Assembly (NCBI GenBank): GCA_019114305.1 | Contig: DXFU01000040.1 | Coordinates: 23,359 to 87,358, forward strand | DNA from: Candidatus Hungatella pullicola | GTDB taxonomy: Bacteria > Bacillota > Clostridia > Lachnospirales > Lachnospiraceae | Direction of reading: 5' to 3' | Length of the DNA: 64,000 nucleotides | Part shown: piece after piece, positions 36,794 through 45,494 of the stretch | Position numbering within the stretch: position 1 is the first letter of the stretch | Layout: every line of letters starts with the position of its first letter | Notes under the pieces: generated by a model | Seen by the model: only the letters and a program-made list of their open reading frames with translations | Databases searched by the model: none | What the model was told of the DNA's origin: nothing | Made by a program: the position numbers and the translations under genes

Positions 36794-36943
36794 ATGGAAA
36801 AAGTTTACAAGACTATGAGAAATGCAGGGGCTTTTAGTATTGCAATGGGAATTATTATCACTGTGACAGGACTGGCCGTGGGCATTATGACGATTGTAAA
36901 CGGTGCGGTTCTTCTGAAAAGAAAGTCAGAGATAACATTTTAA
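36794..36943 (+). CDS. 49-residue membrane protein at the end of the pyr operon
   Basis: This short gene has a ribosome site (AAGGAG, 36780-36786) and starts 11 bases after the pyrE stop. MEKVYKTMRNAGAFSIAMG leads into one long hydrophobic helix (about residues 13-40) with a basic end (LLKRKSEITF). It is ahead of the operon terminator. The orderly position and coding signals support a real gene. The function is unknown. Confidence 0.7.
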   Translation: MEKVYKTMRNAGAFSIAMGIIITVTGLAVGIMTIVNGAVLLKRKSEITF

Positions 36944-36952
36944 TAAGTAAAA

Positions 36953-37001
36953 AGAAAGAGAGACGGCTGCAAGCTGATTGGTTGCGGCCTCTCTTTTTCC
37001 G
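36953..37001 (+). terminator. Terminator of the pyr operon
   Basis: AAAGAGAG and GCTGCAA pair with TTGCGGC and CTCTCTTT, with a T run after the stem. Confidence 0.8.
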
Positions 37002-37019
37002 CATATAAATGGAGTTTTT

Positions 37020-37484
37020 ATGATAAGAAATACAACAAAACGACAAAAGCTAGGCTGGGTGATTTTTATTGTATACCTGGTTTTTTTGGCGTACTTTCTT
37101 TTTTTCTCGGAGGATTTTGGGAGAACGAGGGAAGACTACGCTTATAATCTGGTGCCGTTGCGTGAGATCAGACGGTTTTTCCTTTACAGTCATATAGTGG
37201 GAGTACAGGCATTTTTCTTAAATATTGTGGGGAACGTCGTTGGGTTTATGCCCTTTGGCTTTTTCCTTCCGGTTATCAGCCGGAGAAGCCGTCTGTGGTA
37301 TAATACCGTGTTGTTAAGCTTTCTGTTCAGTCTCTCCATTGAAACCATCCAGCTGGTATTCCGAGTGGGAAGCTTTGATGTGGATGATATGATCTTAAAT
37401 ACTCTGGGAGGAATTCTGGGATTTGTATGCTATAAAATTGTACAGCGTATAAGGAAAAGGAGGAGAATGGGTGCAAAAGCCTAA
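37020..37484 (+). CDS. VanZ-like family membrane protein
   Basis: This 154-residue protein has four hydrophobic helices with the VanZ signature blocks NLVPLREIRRF, NIVGNVVGFMPFGFFLP and SIETIQLVFRVGSFDVDDMILNTLGG in order. VanZ proteins give low-level teicoplanin resistance in enterococci, but most homologues have no proven role. The start at ATG 37020 is used because earlier in-frame codons lie in the terminator hairpin. It overlaps the next gene by 14 bases. Confidence 0.88.
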   Translation: MIRNTTKRQKLGWVIFIVYLVFLAYFLFFSEDFGRTREDYAYNLVPLREIRRFFLYSHIVGVQAFFLNIVGNVVGFMPFGFFLPVISRRSRLWYNTVLLSFLFSLSIETIQLVFRVGSFDVDDMILNTLGGILGFVCYKIVQRIRKRRRMGAKA

Positions 37485-37791
37485 GAAGGTTTCCTATATC
37501 AGAAAGCCTTTTGCCAAAAGAAGCTTTATGGCCATTGGATTGGCCGCAGCGGCTTTGATTCTGGGAGGCGCGGGGCTTGGAGGTACAGTCCGGGCAGGAG
37601 GACAGGCGCAGCTGAATATGGCTGCGGCATGTTTCTGCAGCCTGGTTGTGGCTTTGGTTTCCATGGTATACGGAGTGCTGTCCCTGTTTGAAAGGGAGAA
37701 AAAATATATTTTGGCCAGGATCGCTTTGGGAGTCAGCGGATTTCTGGTGGTTTTATGGGTTATTTTGATTATCGTCGGATTCAGGAGGTAA
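37471..37791 (+). CDS. DUF6142-like small membrane protein
   Basis: This 106-residue protein has a GTG start at 37471 preceded by AGGAGGAG. It begins QKPKKVSYIRKPFAKRS, followed by three hydrophobic helices. The overlap with the VanZ gene and the 6-base gap to the aminopeptidase gene suggest one transcription unit. The family assignment is by resemblance (N-terminal basic motif plus three helices) and is moderate. The function is unknown. Confidence 0.65.
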   Translation: MQKPKKVSYIRKPFAKRSFMAIGLAAAALILGGAGLGGTVRAGGQAQLNMAAACFCSLVVALVSMVYGVLSLFEREKKYILARIALGVSGFLVVLWVILIIVGFRR

Positions 37792-37797
37792 ACAAAG

Positions 37798-39870
37798 ATG
37801 AGCTATGGCCAGTGGTTTATAGAAGACAATAAGGGAATTATGGAGAGATTATCTCTTTCCATGGAAAGACTTAGAGAAGTAAGAGAAGAGAAGACGGTAT
37901 CACAGCCGTACAGGGACTTTTTTGTGAAAATGGCAGACTTCCTTCTGATGCTTGGGGAATATCAGAAGCTTTTGGAGGAAGGATTTATAGAAAGAGCTTC
38001 CCTGGAAGAGCTGAAAGAATGGAACGAGAAGCTTTACGAAGACATTCTTCCAAAGCATTATAAAGACAGTTATGGAAATCCGCAGACAGCAGTGGAGCGG
38101 TTAGGCGATTACGGTCAGCTTCTTTCCTTTCTGTATCGGGAGATAAGAGGCGGGATTGTTTTCATTCATGAAGGAAGGCTTAAGGATCTGACGATTTTAT
38201 GCGAGACCCTTATAGAGATTTACAATATGTTTGAGGGAGAACTGCCGGAGGCAGAGTCTGTAAAAGAAGTCCTTTATTGGTTTGTCAGTGATTACAGCGA
38301 CTATACCGTATCCTATCGGGTAAGAGAGAGCGTTGATCCATCTCTTACCTTTGCTGCGGATTTAATCAGCAGCAGTGATCTTTCTGATCTGAGATATCTG
38401 TACGGATACGGAGAATATATTTCAGATACTGAGCTTAAGACCGCCCGGTATCTGGCTTCTCTTCCGGAAGAGAAGGTGCGCCTGATGGCGGATACTTTTA
38501 CAGAAGGCTTCCGAAAAGGATTTGAAGTAATGGGAAGAGATCTGGATAAAAAGAAAACAGTACAGATCCGTTACCAGCTCGGCTTTGAGCGTATGGTGAA
38601 ATATGCCATGGAAAATTTCGCACAGCTTGGCCTTCAGCCCATTTTATGCCGGGCGGCAGTATGGTCTGTCAATGCTGCTCCTGGAAGAAAAACAGGGTAT
38701 TTTAGTACTTCTCCTAACCGGCAGTACGATTACGATCACAGGTACGACGGCGCCCTGTATATGAACAAGGCTTTTAAAGACAGGAAAGCGGCTATGCTGA
38801 AGGTAGGATATGAGCAGTACAAAACAGAGGCTGCTCAGTACGCGGGACCAGCTGTAATTGAAACGTTCGGCCAGGATGGATTTGTACCTGTCAACGATCC
38901 TTATGCTTTCAGTTTCAATGAGAAGCAGGAAAAACTGTCTGCTCAGCTGGCGAATGAGTCTGCTGTGATCTTAAATCAGTATATTCCGGGGGATGAAACC
39001 AGCTTTACCATTATTGCTTTTCCGGTTCCGGAGATAGGAAGCAGATTTGAGGAGATTTTTGACGCAACGATCGAAATTAACACTTTGGATTATGAAAAGT
39101 ATAAAACAATCCAGCAGCATCTGATTGACGCTTTGGATGAGGCGGAATATGTGAAGGTGACAGGAAAGGGAGACAATAAAACCGACCTTAAAATCATGCT
39201 TCACCAGCTGAAGGACAAAGCGAAGGAAACAAACTTTGAAAACTGTGTTGCGGATGTAAATATTCCTCTGGGAGAAGTATTCACATCTCCAAAACTTAAG
39301 GGAACAAGAGGAATTCTTCATGTAGGTACTGTTTATATTGGACAATTTCAGTTTAAAAATCTAACTATGGTGTTTGAAGACGGAATGATAAAAGAGTATT
39401 CCTGTGATAATTTTCAGGATCCAAAAGAGGGCAGGAAACTGGTGAAACAGGTAATTCTCAAAAATCACGCCGCTCTGCCTATGGGAGAATTTGCCATAGG
39501 AACCAATACAACCGCTTACATTATGGCGCAGAAATTTGGTGTTCTGGATAAGCTGCCTATTCTTATTGTAGAAAAAATGGGACCTCATTTTGCTGTTGGA
39601 GATACCTGCTACAGCTGGTCCGAAGACAGTCCGGTATACAATCCTAATGGAAAGGAGATTGTAGCCAGAGACAATGAAGTTTCCATTTTAAGAAAAGAAG
39701 ATGTATCAAGGGCCTATTTTAACTGTCATACGGATATTACCATACCTTATTCTGAGTTGGATTCCATCTGTGCCGTAAGCGCTGATGGAAGGCAGGTACT
39801 GCTTCTGAAAGACGGACGTTTCGTCCTTCCGGGAACAGAGGAGCTGAATTTGCCTTTTGACCGGGCTTAA
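37798..39870 (+). CDS. M29-like aminopeptidase with long N-terminal extension
   Basis: This 690-residue protein has a C-terminal half that matches the thermophilic aminopeptidase (M29, AmpS/AmpT) catalytic core: Glu493 in GEVFTSP, Glu564 in GEFAIGTN, His597 in EKMGPHFAVGD, Tyr605, and His644/Asp646 in HTDITIP. These correspond to the dinuclear metal ligands and catalytic groups of the family. The first ~280 residues are extra relative to the ~410-residue classical enzymes. It is probably a cytosolic metallopeptidase. Confidence 0.8.
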   Translation: MSYGQWFIEDNKGIMERLSLSMERLREVREEKTVSQPYRDFFVKMADFLLMLGEYQKLLEEGFIERASLEELKEWNEKLYEDILPKHYKDSYGNPQTAVERLGDYGQLLSFLYREIRGGIVFIHEGRLKDLTILCETLIEIYNMFEGELPEAESVKEVLYWFVSDYSDYTVSYRVRESVDPSLTFAADLISSSDLSDLRYLYGYGEYISDTELKTARYLASLPEEKVRLMADTFTEGFRKGFEVMGRDLDKKKTVQIRYQLGFERMVKYAMENFAQLGLQPILCRAAVWSVNAAPGRKTGYFSTSPNRQYDYDHRYDGALYMNKAFKDRKAAMLKVGYEQYKTEAAQYAGPAVIETFGQDGFVPVNDPYAFSFNEKQEKLSAQLANESAVILNQYIPGDETSFTIIAFPVPEIGSRFEEIFDATIEINTLDYEKYKTIQQHLIDALDEAEYVKVTGKGDNKTDLKIMLHQLKDKAKETNFENCVADVNIPLGEVFTSPKLKGTRGILHVGTVYIGQFQFKNLTMVFEDGMIKEYSCDNFQDPKEGRKLVKQVILKNHAALPMGEFAIGTNTTAYIMAQKFGVLDKLPILIVEKMGPHFAVGDTCYSWSEDSPVYNPNGKEIVARDNEVSILRKEDVSRAYFNCHTDITIPYSELDSICAVSADGRQVLLLKDGRFVLPGTEELNLPFDRA

Positions 39871-39888
39871 AAGTGAAAAAGAAAATCA

Positions 39889-39917
39889 TTGACGGGCAGA
39901 GAAAAAGCTAGTATTAT
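39889..39917 (+). promoter_or_regulatory. pur operon promoter
   Basis: TTGACG (39889-39894) and TATTAT (39912-39917) are 17 bases apart. Confidence 0.65.
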
Positions 39918-39935
39918 AATTATAAGTGGTGATTG

Positions 39936-39971
39936 ATTAATAAGTAAAAAACATTAGATACACTTATTAAT
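39936..39971. promoter_or_regulatory. Inverted repeat in the purE leader
   Basis: ATTAATAAG and CTTATTAAT (9-bp perfect arms, 18-base loop) lie in the leader, between the promoter and the purE ribosome site. It may be an operator or a leader hairpin. No purine riboswitch core is present. Confidence 0.4.
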
Positions 39972-40022
39972 ATAATAACTGTCAATAATGAATCACAAGA
40001 AAAGAGAAAAGGAGAATTCACT

Positions 40023-40541
40023 ATGGCAAAGGTATCAATTGTGATGGGCAGCGATTCTGATATGCCGGTAATGGCTCAGGCTGCAGATGTTCTGGAGAAA
40101 CTGGGAGTGGAGTTTGAGATAACAGTAATTTCCGCTCATAGAGAGCCGGACATTTTCTTTGAGTATGCGAAGACCGCGGAGGCAAGAGGAATTAAAGTAA
40201 TTATCGCCGGAGCGGGAAAGGCTGCTCATCTGCCTGGCATGTGCGCGGCTTTATTCCCTATGCCTGTAATCGGAATTCCTATGAAAACTTCTGATCTTGG
40301 CGGAGTGGATTCCCTTTATTCCATTGTACAGATGCCGTCTGGAATCCCTGTAGCTACTGTGGCTATTAACGGCGGAACCAATGCCGGAATTTTGGCTGCG
40401 AAGATTCTGGCTGCCAGCGATGAGGCTTTGTTAGGCCGTTTAAAGGAGTATTCCGAAAACCTTAAAAACGATGTGGTGAAGAAGGCAGAGAAGCTGGATT
40501 CCATAGGTTATAAGGAATATCTGGCACAGATGAAGAAATAA
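40023..40541 (+). CDS. purE: N5-carboxyaminoimidazole ribonucleotide mutase
   Basis: PurE makes carboxyaminoimidazole ribonucleotide in purine synthesis. The length is 172 residues. Motifs are SIVMGSDSDMPVM, SAHREPD, AGAGKAAHLPGMCAA and INGGTNAGILAAKIL. AAGGAG precedes the ATG. No purK is present in the window. It opens the operon purE-purM-purN-purD. Confidence 0.96.
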   Translation: MAKVSIVMGSDSDMPVMAQAADVLEKLGVEFEITVISAHREPDIFFEYAKTAEARGIKVIIAGAGKAAHLPGMCAALFPMPVIGIPMKTSDLGGVDSLYSIVQMPSGIPVATVAINGGTNAGILAAKILAASDEALLGRLKEYSENLKNDVVKKAEKLDSIGYKEYLAQMKK

Positions 40542-40597
40542 TTCAAGGAAATGAAGGAGTCTGATGTGCCGGAAGCGGGCACAGAATGGAGGATATA

Positions 40598-41623
40598 ATG
40601 GATTATAAGAACGCTGGTGTAGATATTGAGGCTGGCTATAAGTCTGTGGAGCTTATGAAGAAGCACGTACAGGAGACTATGAGACCTGAAGTATTAGGGG
40701 GAATCGGTGGATTTTCCGGAGCTTTTTCCATGGAAGCGTTTAAAAATATGGAGAAGCCCACTTTGGTATCAGGAACAGATGGAGTTGGAACCAAGTTAAA
40801 GCTGGCTTTTGTTATGGATAAGCACAACACAGTAGGAATTGACTGTGTGGCTATGTGTGTCAATGATATTGCGTGCGCAGGTGGCGAACCTTTATTTTTC
40901 CTGGATTACATTGCCTGCGGCAAGAATTATCCGGAAAAAATTGCTGACATTGTAAGCGGTGTGGCAGAAGGCTGCAAGCAGGCAGGAGCTGCTCTTATTG
41001 GAGGCGAGACGGCGGAAATGCCTGGATTCTATCCGGAAGATGAATATGATCTGGCAGGATTTGCAGTCGGTGTGGTAGATGAAAAGGATCTTATTACAGG
41101 CAAAGATCTGAAGGCAGGAGACGTGCTCATTGGAATGGCCTCCTCCGGGGTTCACAGCAATGGTTTTTCACTGGTGAGAAAAGTATTCGATATGTCCAAA
41201 GAAAGTCTGGATACCTATTACGATCAGCTGGGAACCACATTGGGAGAGGCTCTTCTGGCGCCTACCAAGATTTATGTAAAAGCCTTAAAGAGTGTTAAGA
41301 AAAGCGGAGTTCAGATAAAAGCCTGCAGCCATATTACCGGCGGAGGTTTCTATGAGAATGTTCCGCGTATGCTTCCTGAAGGGATCCGTGCTGTGATTGA
41401 GAAAGACAGCTATAAGGTTCCTGCTATTTTCCGCATGCTGGCCGAAAAAGGCGAGATTGCTGAGGATATGATGTACAATACATACAATATGGGAATTGGC
41501 ATGGTACTGGCTGTGGATTCTGCAGATGTGGATAAAGCAATGGAAGCCATCCGCAGTGCCGGTGAAACTCCGTATATAATCGGACGGACAGAGGCAGGAG
41601 AAAAGGGAGTGACCTTATGCTGA
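40598..41623 (+). CDS. purM: Phosphoribosylformylglycinamidine cyclo-ligase
   Basis: PurM makes AIR from FGAM. The length is 341 residues with start ATG 40598 (GGAGG at 40588-40592; the ATG at 40586 is at the ribosome site itself). Motifs are [47 protein letters not shown] and [13 protein letters not shown]. It overlaps purN by 7 bases. Confidence 0.96.
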   Translation: MDYKNAGVDIEAGYKSVELMKKHVQETMRPEVLGGIGGFSGAFSMEAFKNMEKPTLVSGTDGVGTKLKLAFVMDKHNTVGIDCVAMCVNDIACAGGEPLFFLDYIACGKNYPEKIADIVSGVAEGCKQAGAALIGGETAEMPGFYPEDEYDLAGFAVGVVDEKDLITGKDLKAGDVLIGMASSGVHSNGFSLVRKVFDMSKESLDTYYDQLGTTLGEALLAPTKIYVKALKSVKKSGVQIKACSHITGGGFYENVPRMLPEGIRAVIEKDSYKVPAIFRMLAEKGEIAEDMMYNTYNMGIGMVLAVDSADVDKAMEAIRSAGETPYIIGRTEAGEKGVTLC

Positions 41624-42207
41624 GAGTAGGAGTTCTGGTTTCCGGCGGAGGCACCAATCTTCAGGCTATTTTAGACGCCATTGACCAGGGAGTCATCACC
41701 AACGCGGCAGTTCAGGTGGTAATCAGCAATAATAAAAACGCTTACGCTTTGGAGCGTGCCAGAAATCACGGGATTGATGCTTTGTGCATCTCCCCCAAAG
41801 ATTATCCCGACAGAGAAGGGTTTTACGCCGCTCTTCTTGACACTGTGGATTCCTATGAACTGGATTTGATTGTGCTGGCCGGGTATCTGGTAACCATCCC
41901 GGCGAAGATGATACAGAAATACAGAAACCGTATTATTAACATACATCCCTCTCTCCTTCCTTCCTTCTGCGGAGTGGGGTATTATGGACTGAAAGTTCAT
42001 GAGGCCGCTTTAGCCAGAGGCGTGAAGATTACGGGAGCTACTGTTCATTATGTAGACGAGGGAACGGATACCGGTCCTATTATTCTTCAGAAAGCAGTGG
42101 AGGTAAAAGAGGGGGATACCCCTCAGGTCCTTCAGCGAAGAGTTATGGAGGAGGCGGAATGGAAGATTCTTCCACAGGCCATTAATATGATCGCCAATAA
42201 GGCGTGA
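41617..42207 (+). CDS. purN: Phosphoribosylglycinamide formyltransferase
   Basis: PurN transfers a formyl group from 10-formyl-THF to GAR. The length is 196 residues. The N-terminal motif is [16 protein letters not shown]; the catalytic block is [12 protein letters not shown] with the later [18 protein letters not shown]. It overlaps the end of purM. A hairpin with a T run follows before purD. Confidence 0.95.
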   Translation: MLRVGVLVSGGGTNLQAILDAIDQGVITNAAVQVVISNNKNAYALERARNHGIDALCISPKDYPDREGFYAALLDTVDSYELDLIVLAGYLVTIPAKMIQKYRNRIINIHPSLLPSFCGVGYYGLKVHEAALARGVKITGATVHYVDEGTDTGPIILQKAVEVKEGDTPQVLQRRVMEEAEWKILPQAINMIANKA

Positions 42208-42220
42208 GATACAGAAAAGT

Positions 42221-42277
42221 AAAACCCCACCGGAGCGCCGGGATTGTTTGCCTGCGGCGCCCCTGATGGGGTGTTTT
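42221..42277 (+). terminator. Strong hairpin between purN and purD
   Basis: AAAACCCCA plus GGCGCCG-type arms pair with CGGCGCC and TGGGGTGTTTT around a 14-base loop. It looks like an intra-operon terminator or attenuator that would lower purD expression. Confidence 0.65.
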
Positions 42278-42299
42278 GGATGAAGACAGGAGGCAGAAA

Positions 42300-43574
42300 A
42301 TGAAAGTATTGATTGTTGGAAGCGGCGGAAGAGAGCACGCCATAGCCTGGAAGGTTGCCCAGAGTCCCAAGGTAGAAAAAATCTACTGTGCGCCGGGAAA
42401 CGGTGGAATTGCGGAATATGCAGAATGTGTTCCCATTGGAGCGATGGAGTTTGAACGTCTGGCGGAATTTGCCAAGGACAAGGAAATTGACCTTACTGTA
42501 ATCGGAATGGACGATCCTTTGGTAGGGGGGATTGTAGATGTGTTCGAGAGAGAGGGGCTGCGGGTATTCGGCCCCAGGAAGAATGCGGCGATTTTGGAAG
42601 GATCCAAGGCGTTCTCCAAAGATTTGATGAAAAAATACAACATTCCTACGGCAGCCTATGAAACCTTTGATTCTCCAAAGAAGGCCCTTGCTTATATTGA
42701 GACAGCAAAAATGCCTATTGTACTGAAGGCAGACGGTCTGGCACTGGGAAAAGGCGTATTGATCTGCAATACATTGGAAGAGGCCCAAGCAGGGGTTAAG
42801 ACTCTGATGATGGATAAACAGTTTGGTTCTGCCGGTGACCACATTGTAATTGAGGAATTTATGACTGGACGGGAAGTGTCTGTTCTTTCCTTTGTGGACG
42901 GAAAAACCATTAAAATTATGACATCTGCTCAAGATCATAAAAGAGCCAAGGATGGAGATCAGGGCCTGAATACAGGCGGTATGGGAACCTTTTCCCCAAG
43001 TCCTTTCTATACAGAAGAGGTAGATAAGTTCTGCCGGGAACATATTTATCAGGCGACTGTTGACGCCATGAGAGAAGAGGGACGGGAATTCAAGGGAATT
43101 ATTTTCTTTGGATTGATGCTTACAACAGATGGACCAAAGGTTCTGGAATACAATGCCAGATTCGGCGATCCAGAGACTCAGGTAGTGCTTCCGAGAATGA
43201 AGAATGACATTGTGGAAGTATTTGAGGCATGTATTGACGGAACTCTGGATCAGGTAGAGCTGGAATTTGAGGACAATGCGGCTGTCTGCGTGGTTCTTGC
43301 GTCAGATGGGTATCCGGAAAGCTACAAAAAAGGTTATCTGGTGTACGGCCTGGAAAAGTTTAAAACCATGGAAGGATATTATGTATTCCATGCGGGAACA
43401 AAACGGAACGAAGAAGGCCGTATTGTCACGAACGGAGGCCGGGTGCTGGGAGTAACTGCAACTGGGAAAGATCTGAAAGAAGCCAGAGCCAACGCCTATG
43501 AGGCGGCTGGCTGGATCGGGTTTGAGAATAAATATATGAGACATGATATTGGAAAAGCCATAGACGAGGCTTAG
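42300..43574 (+). CDS. purD: Phosphoribosylamine-glycine ligase
   Basis: PurD makes GAR from phosphoribosylamine, glycine and ATP. The length is 424 residues. The opening is MKVLIVGSGGREHAIAWK; the ATP-grasp region has LKADGLALGKGV and EYNARFGDPETQVVLPRM. The ATG at 42300 follows AGGAGGC. Confidence 0.96.
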   Translation: MKVLIVGSGGREHAIAWKVAQSPKVEKIYCAPGNGGIAEYAECVPIGAMEFERLAEFAKDKEIDLTVIGMDDPLVGGIVDVFEREGLRVFGPRKNAAILEGSKAFSKDLMKKYNIPTAAYETFDSPKKALAYIETAKMPIVLKADGLALGKGVLICNTLEEAQAGVKTLMMDKQFGSAGDHIVIEEFMTGREVSVLSFVDGKTIKIMTSAQDHKRAKDGDQGLNTGGMGTFSPSPFYTEEVDKFCREHIYQATVDAMREEGREFKGIIFFGLMLTTDGPKVLEYNARFGDPETQVVLPRMKNDIVEVFEACIDGTLDQVELEFEDNAAVCVVLASDGYPESYKKGYLVYGLEKFKTMEGYYVFHAGTKRNEEGRIVTNGGRVLGVTATGKDLKEARANAYEAAGWIGFENKYMRHDIGKAIDEA

Positions 43575-43601
43575 AATTCGGGTTGATTAAATAAAAAACA
43601 G

Positions 43602-43630
43602 TTGACAGAATGAAAGAAACCTTCTATGAT
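43602..43630 (+). promoter_or_regulatory. Promoter of the lysine-riboswitch transcript
   Basis: Consensus TTGACA (43602-43607) and TATGAT (43625-43630) with a 17-base spacer. Transcription would begin about 43637, just before the riboswitch P1 stem. Confidence 0.8.
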
Positions 43631-43647
43631 TAAGAGCGAAAAAACGG

Positions 43648-43810
43648 CAATAGAGGCGCGAATCTCAAGAGTAACCGTCCGGAGGCTGCGGAAAGCCTGG
43701 GAAGGGCGGGGAAAGGGGGCTTCGCCGAAACCGGCATTTTCCGCAGATGCCGCTGTTGGGGTGCAGGCTAAGAGGCTGCACACTCTCACCTGAGGGTGGA
43801 GGAGCTATTG
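43648..43810 (+). ncRNA. Lysine riboswitch (L box)
   Basis: The segment carries the L-box conserved blocks in order: AGAGGCGCGAA, TCAAGAGTAACC, GGAG, AGGGGGCTTCGCCGAA, a GGCATTTTCCGCAGATGCC stem, TGTTGGGG, and TGAGGGTGGAGGAGCTATTG. The ends CAATAG (43648-43653) and CTATTG (43805-43810) form P1. It matches the known lysC leader pattern. With the terminator downstream it should shut off the AGCS symporter when lysine is plentiful. Confidence 0.92.
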
Positions 43811-43836
43811 TTTCACGGGGATTGATACGCAATGAA

Positions 43837-43866
43837 GCAGTGGTATGTCTGATACCGCTGCTTTTT
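43837..43866 (+). terminator. Riboswitch terminator
   Basis: GCAGTGGTAT and ATACCGCTGC form a perfect 10-bp stem followed by TTTTT, 26 bases after the lysine aptamer. It is the expression platform. Confidence 0.85.
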
Positions 43867-43999
43867 GATTTCAGCGGGATTATAAATGTACGGTTGCAGG
43901 CGGCTGCGCAGATGTACATGAAGATCGGAAAGATTCTCCAGGGATAAAACAAAAGCATCAACGGAACTTCTGGCCGTAAAACACAGGAGGATAAATGGT

Positions 44000-45490
44000 A
44001 TGATTGAATTTTTAAACTGGCTTGACGGCGTGCTGTGGGGCCTTCCGCTGATTGTTCTGATGATTGTTACAGGACTTTATTTTACGGTGCGTTCCAGATT
44101 CTTTCAGTTCCGCCATTTTGGCTGGATTATGCGGCGTACCGGCGGGCAGATGTTTGGAAGCGGCAAAGAGGCCAAAGAAGACAAACAGGGTATGTTAAGC
44201 GCTTTTGAGGCTATTTCTACGGCAATTGGAGGAACGGTAGGTTTTGGAAACATTGCAGGGGTTGCCACGGCAGTGGCGGCGGGAGGTCCCGGCGCAGTGC
44301 TGTGGATGTGGCTGACTGCCTGTCTTGGCATGATTTTAAAGCAGGTGGAGGTAACTCTTGGCTGCTATTACCGTCGGAAAAATGAGAAGGGAGAGTATTA
44401 CGGCGGCCCTACTTATTACATGGAAAGAGGACTGGGAATTGAAAGAAAATGGGGCAGACTTTGGCTGGTTCCGGCTGTTATCTTTGGCATTGGCATTTTC
44501 TCTACATTCTTTGTGACCTCTTCCAACCTTACAGCATCTCAGGTGGTGTCAGGCGCTTTGCAGATCCCGGATCTGACCCTGGGAGACATTAAGATTGAAG
44601 GGGTAATCCTTATCGGCATTTTATTATGTATTTTGACTTACATTATTACCAGCGGCGGAACGAAGAAAATTGCTTCTATATTCAGCAAGCTGGTACCTTT
44701 TATGAGCATGCTTTATATCCTTATGGGGATTGGAATGATTGCTGCAAACCTTTCTGCTGTACCGGGAGCGATAGCGGCTATTTTTACCAATGCCTTTACA
44801 GGAACAGCAGCTATCGGCGGTTTTGCGGGCTGCGCAGTCAGCGAGATAATTCGCACTGGAATGGCTCGTTCTGTATACTCCAATGAGGCCGGCTGGGGTA
44901 CTTCTCCTATGATTCATGCGTCAGCCAATACCCGCCACCCGGTGGAACAGGGGTTATGGGGATCCTTTGAGGTATTTTTTGACACTTTTATTATTTGTAC
45001 TATTACTGCCCTTTCTGTAATTCTCAGCGGAAAATGGACAGATGGAACCAACGGAGGAACGTTGGCTTTGAATACATTTGCCAGCAGTTTTGGAACCATT
45101 GGAAGCATTTTGCTGGCGTTTATTATGGTGATTTTTACGGTTACCACTTCCGGCGGCTGGTTTACCTACTATCTGGCTATTCTGGAACATCTTTACAAGA
45201 AGGAAGGCCCGGTTAAGGATCTGGTGATGAAGGTATTTTACGCTGTCCGCGCCCTGCCCGGCCTCCTTTGGACGATTTATCTGGTAAAGACAAACAACCA
45301 GGGCTTTATCTGGACGCTGGTTGATATTACTTCGGCAATTCCCACTTTTATCAATGTAGCTGTGATTCTGATTTTGTCCAATCAGTATTTTGTACTTCTC
45401 AAAGATTACAAAGCCCGTTATTTGGGAGAACGAAAGACTGTGAAAGGCATCCGGTTGTTCTACGAGGATGGGGGAAAAGAAAAGGAGTAA
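44000..45490 (+). CDS. Lysine-riboswitch-controlled AGCS amino-acid:cation symporter
   Basis: This 496-residue membrane protein of the alanine/glycine:cation symporter family (sodium:alanine symporter type) has about 10-11 helices. It shows GFGNIAGVATAVAAGGPGAVLWMW and the family signature GMARSVYSNEAGWGTSPMIHA, then FEVFFDTFIICT. The lysine riboswitch upstream suggests that the substrate is lysine, a lysine derivative or a precursor rather than alanine; this is inference. An amidohydrolase gene begins 4 bases after it. Confidence 0.9.
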   Translation: MIEFLNWLDGVLWGLPLIVLMIVTGLYFTVRSRFFQFRHFGWIMRRTGGQMFGSGKEAKEDKQGMLSAFEAISTAIGGTVGFGNIAGVATAVAAGGPGAVLWMWLTACLGMILKQVEVTLGCYYRRKNEKGEYYGGPTYYMERGLGIERKWGRLWLVPAVIFGIGIFSTFFVTSSNLTASQVVSGALQIPDLTLGDIKIEGVILIGILLCILTYIITSGGTKKIASIFSKLVPFMSMLYILMGIGMIAANLSAVPGAIAAIFTNAFTGTAAIGGFAGCAVSEIIRTGMARSVYSNEAGWGTSPMIHASANTRHPVEQGLWGSFEVFFDTFIICTITALSVILSGKWTDGTNGGTLALNTFASSFGTIGSILLAFIMVIFTVTTSGGWFTYYLAILEHLYKKEGPVKDLVMKVFYAVRALPGLLWTIYLVKTNNQGFIWTLVDITSAIPTFINVAVILILSNQYFVLLKDYKARYLGERKTVKGIRLFYEDGGKEKE

Positions 45491-45494
45491 ATAG

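Noticed and set aside
39918..40022. A purine riboswitch in the purE leader
   Set aside because: The leader is AT-rich and only about 100 bases; the conserved purine aptamer core and its P2/P3 loops are not seen.
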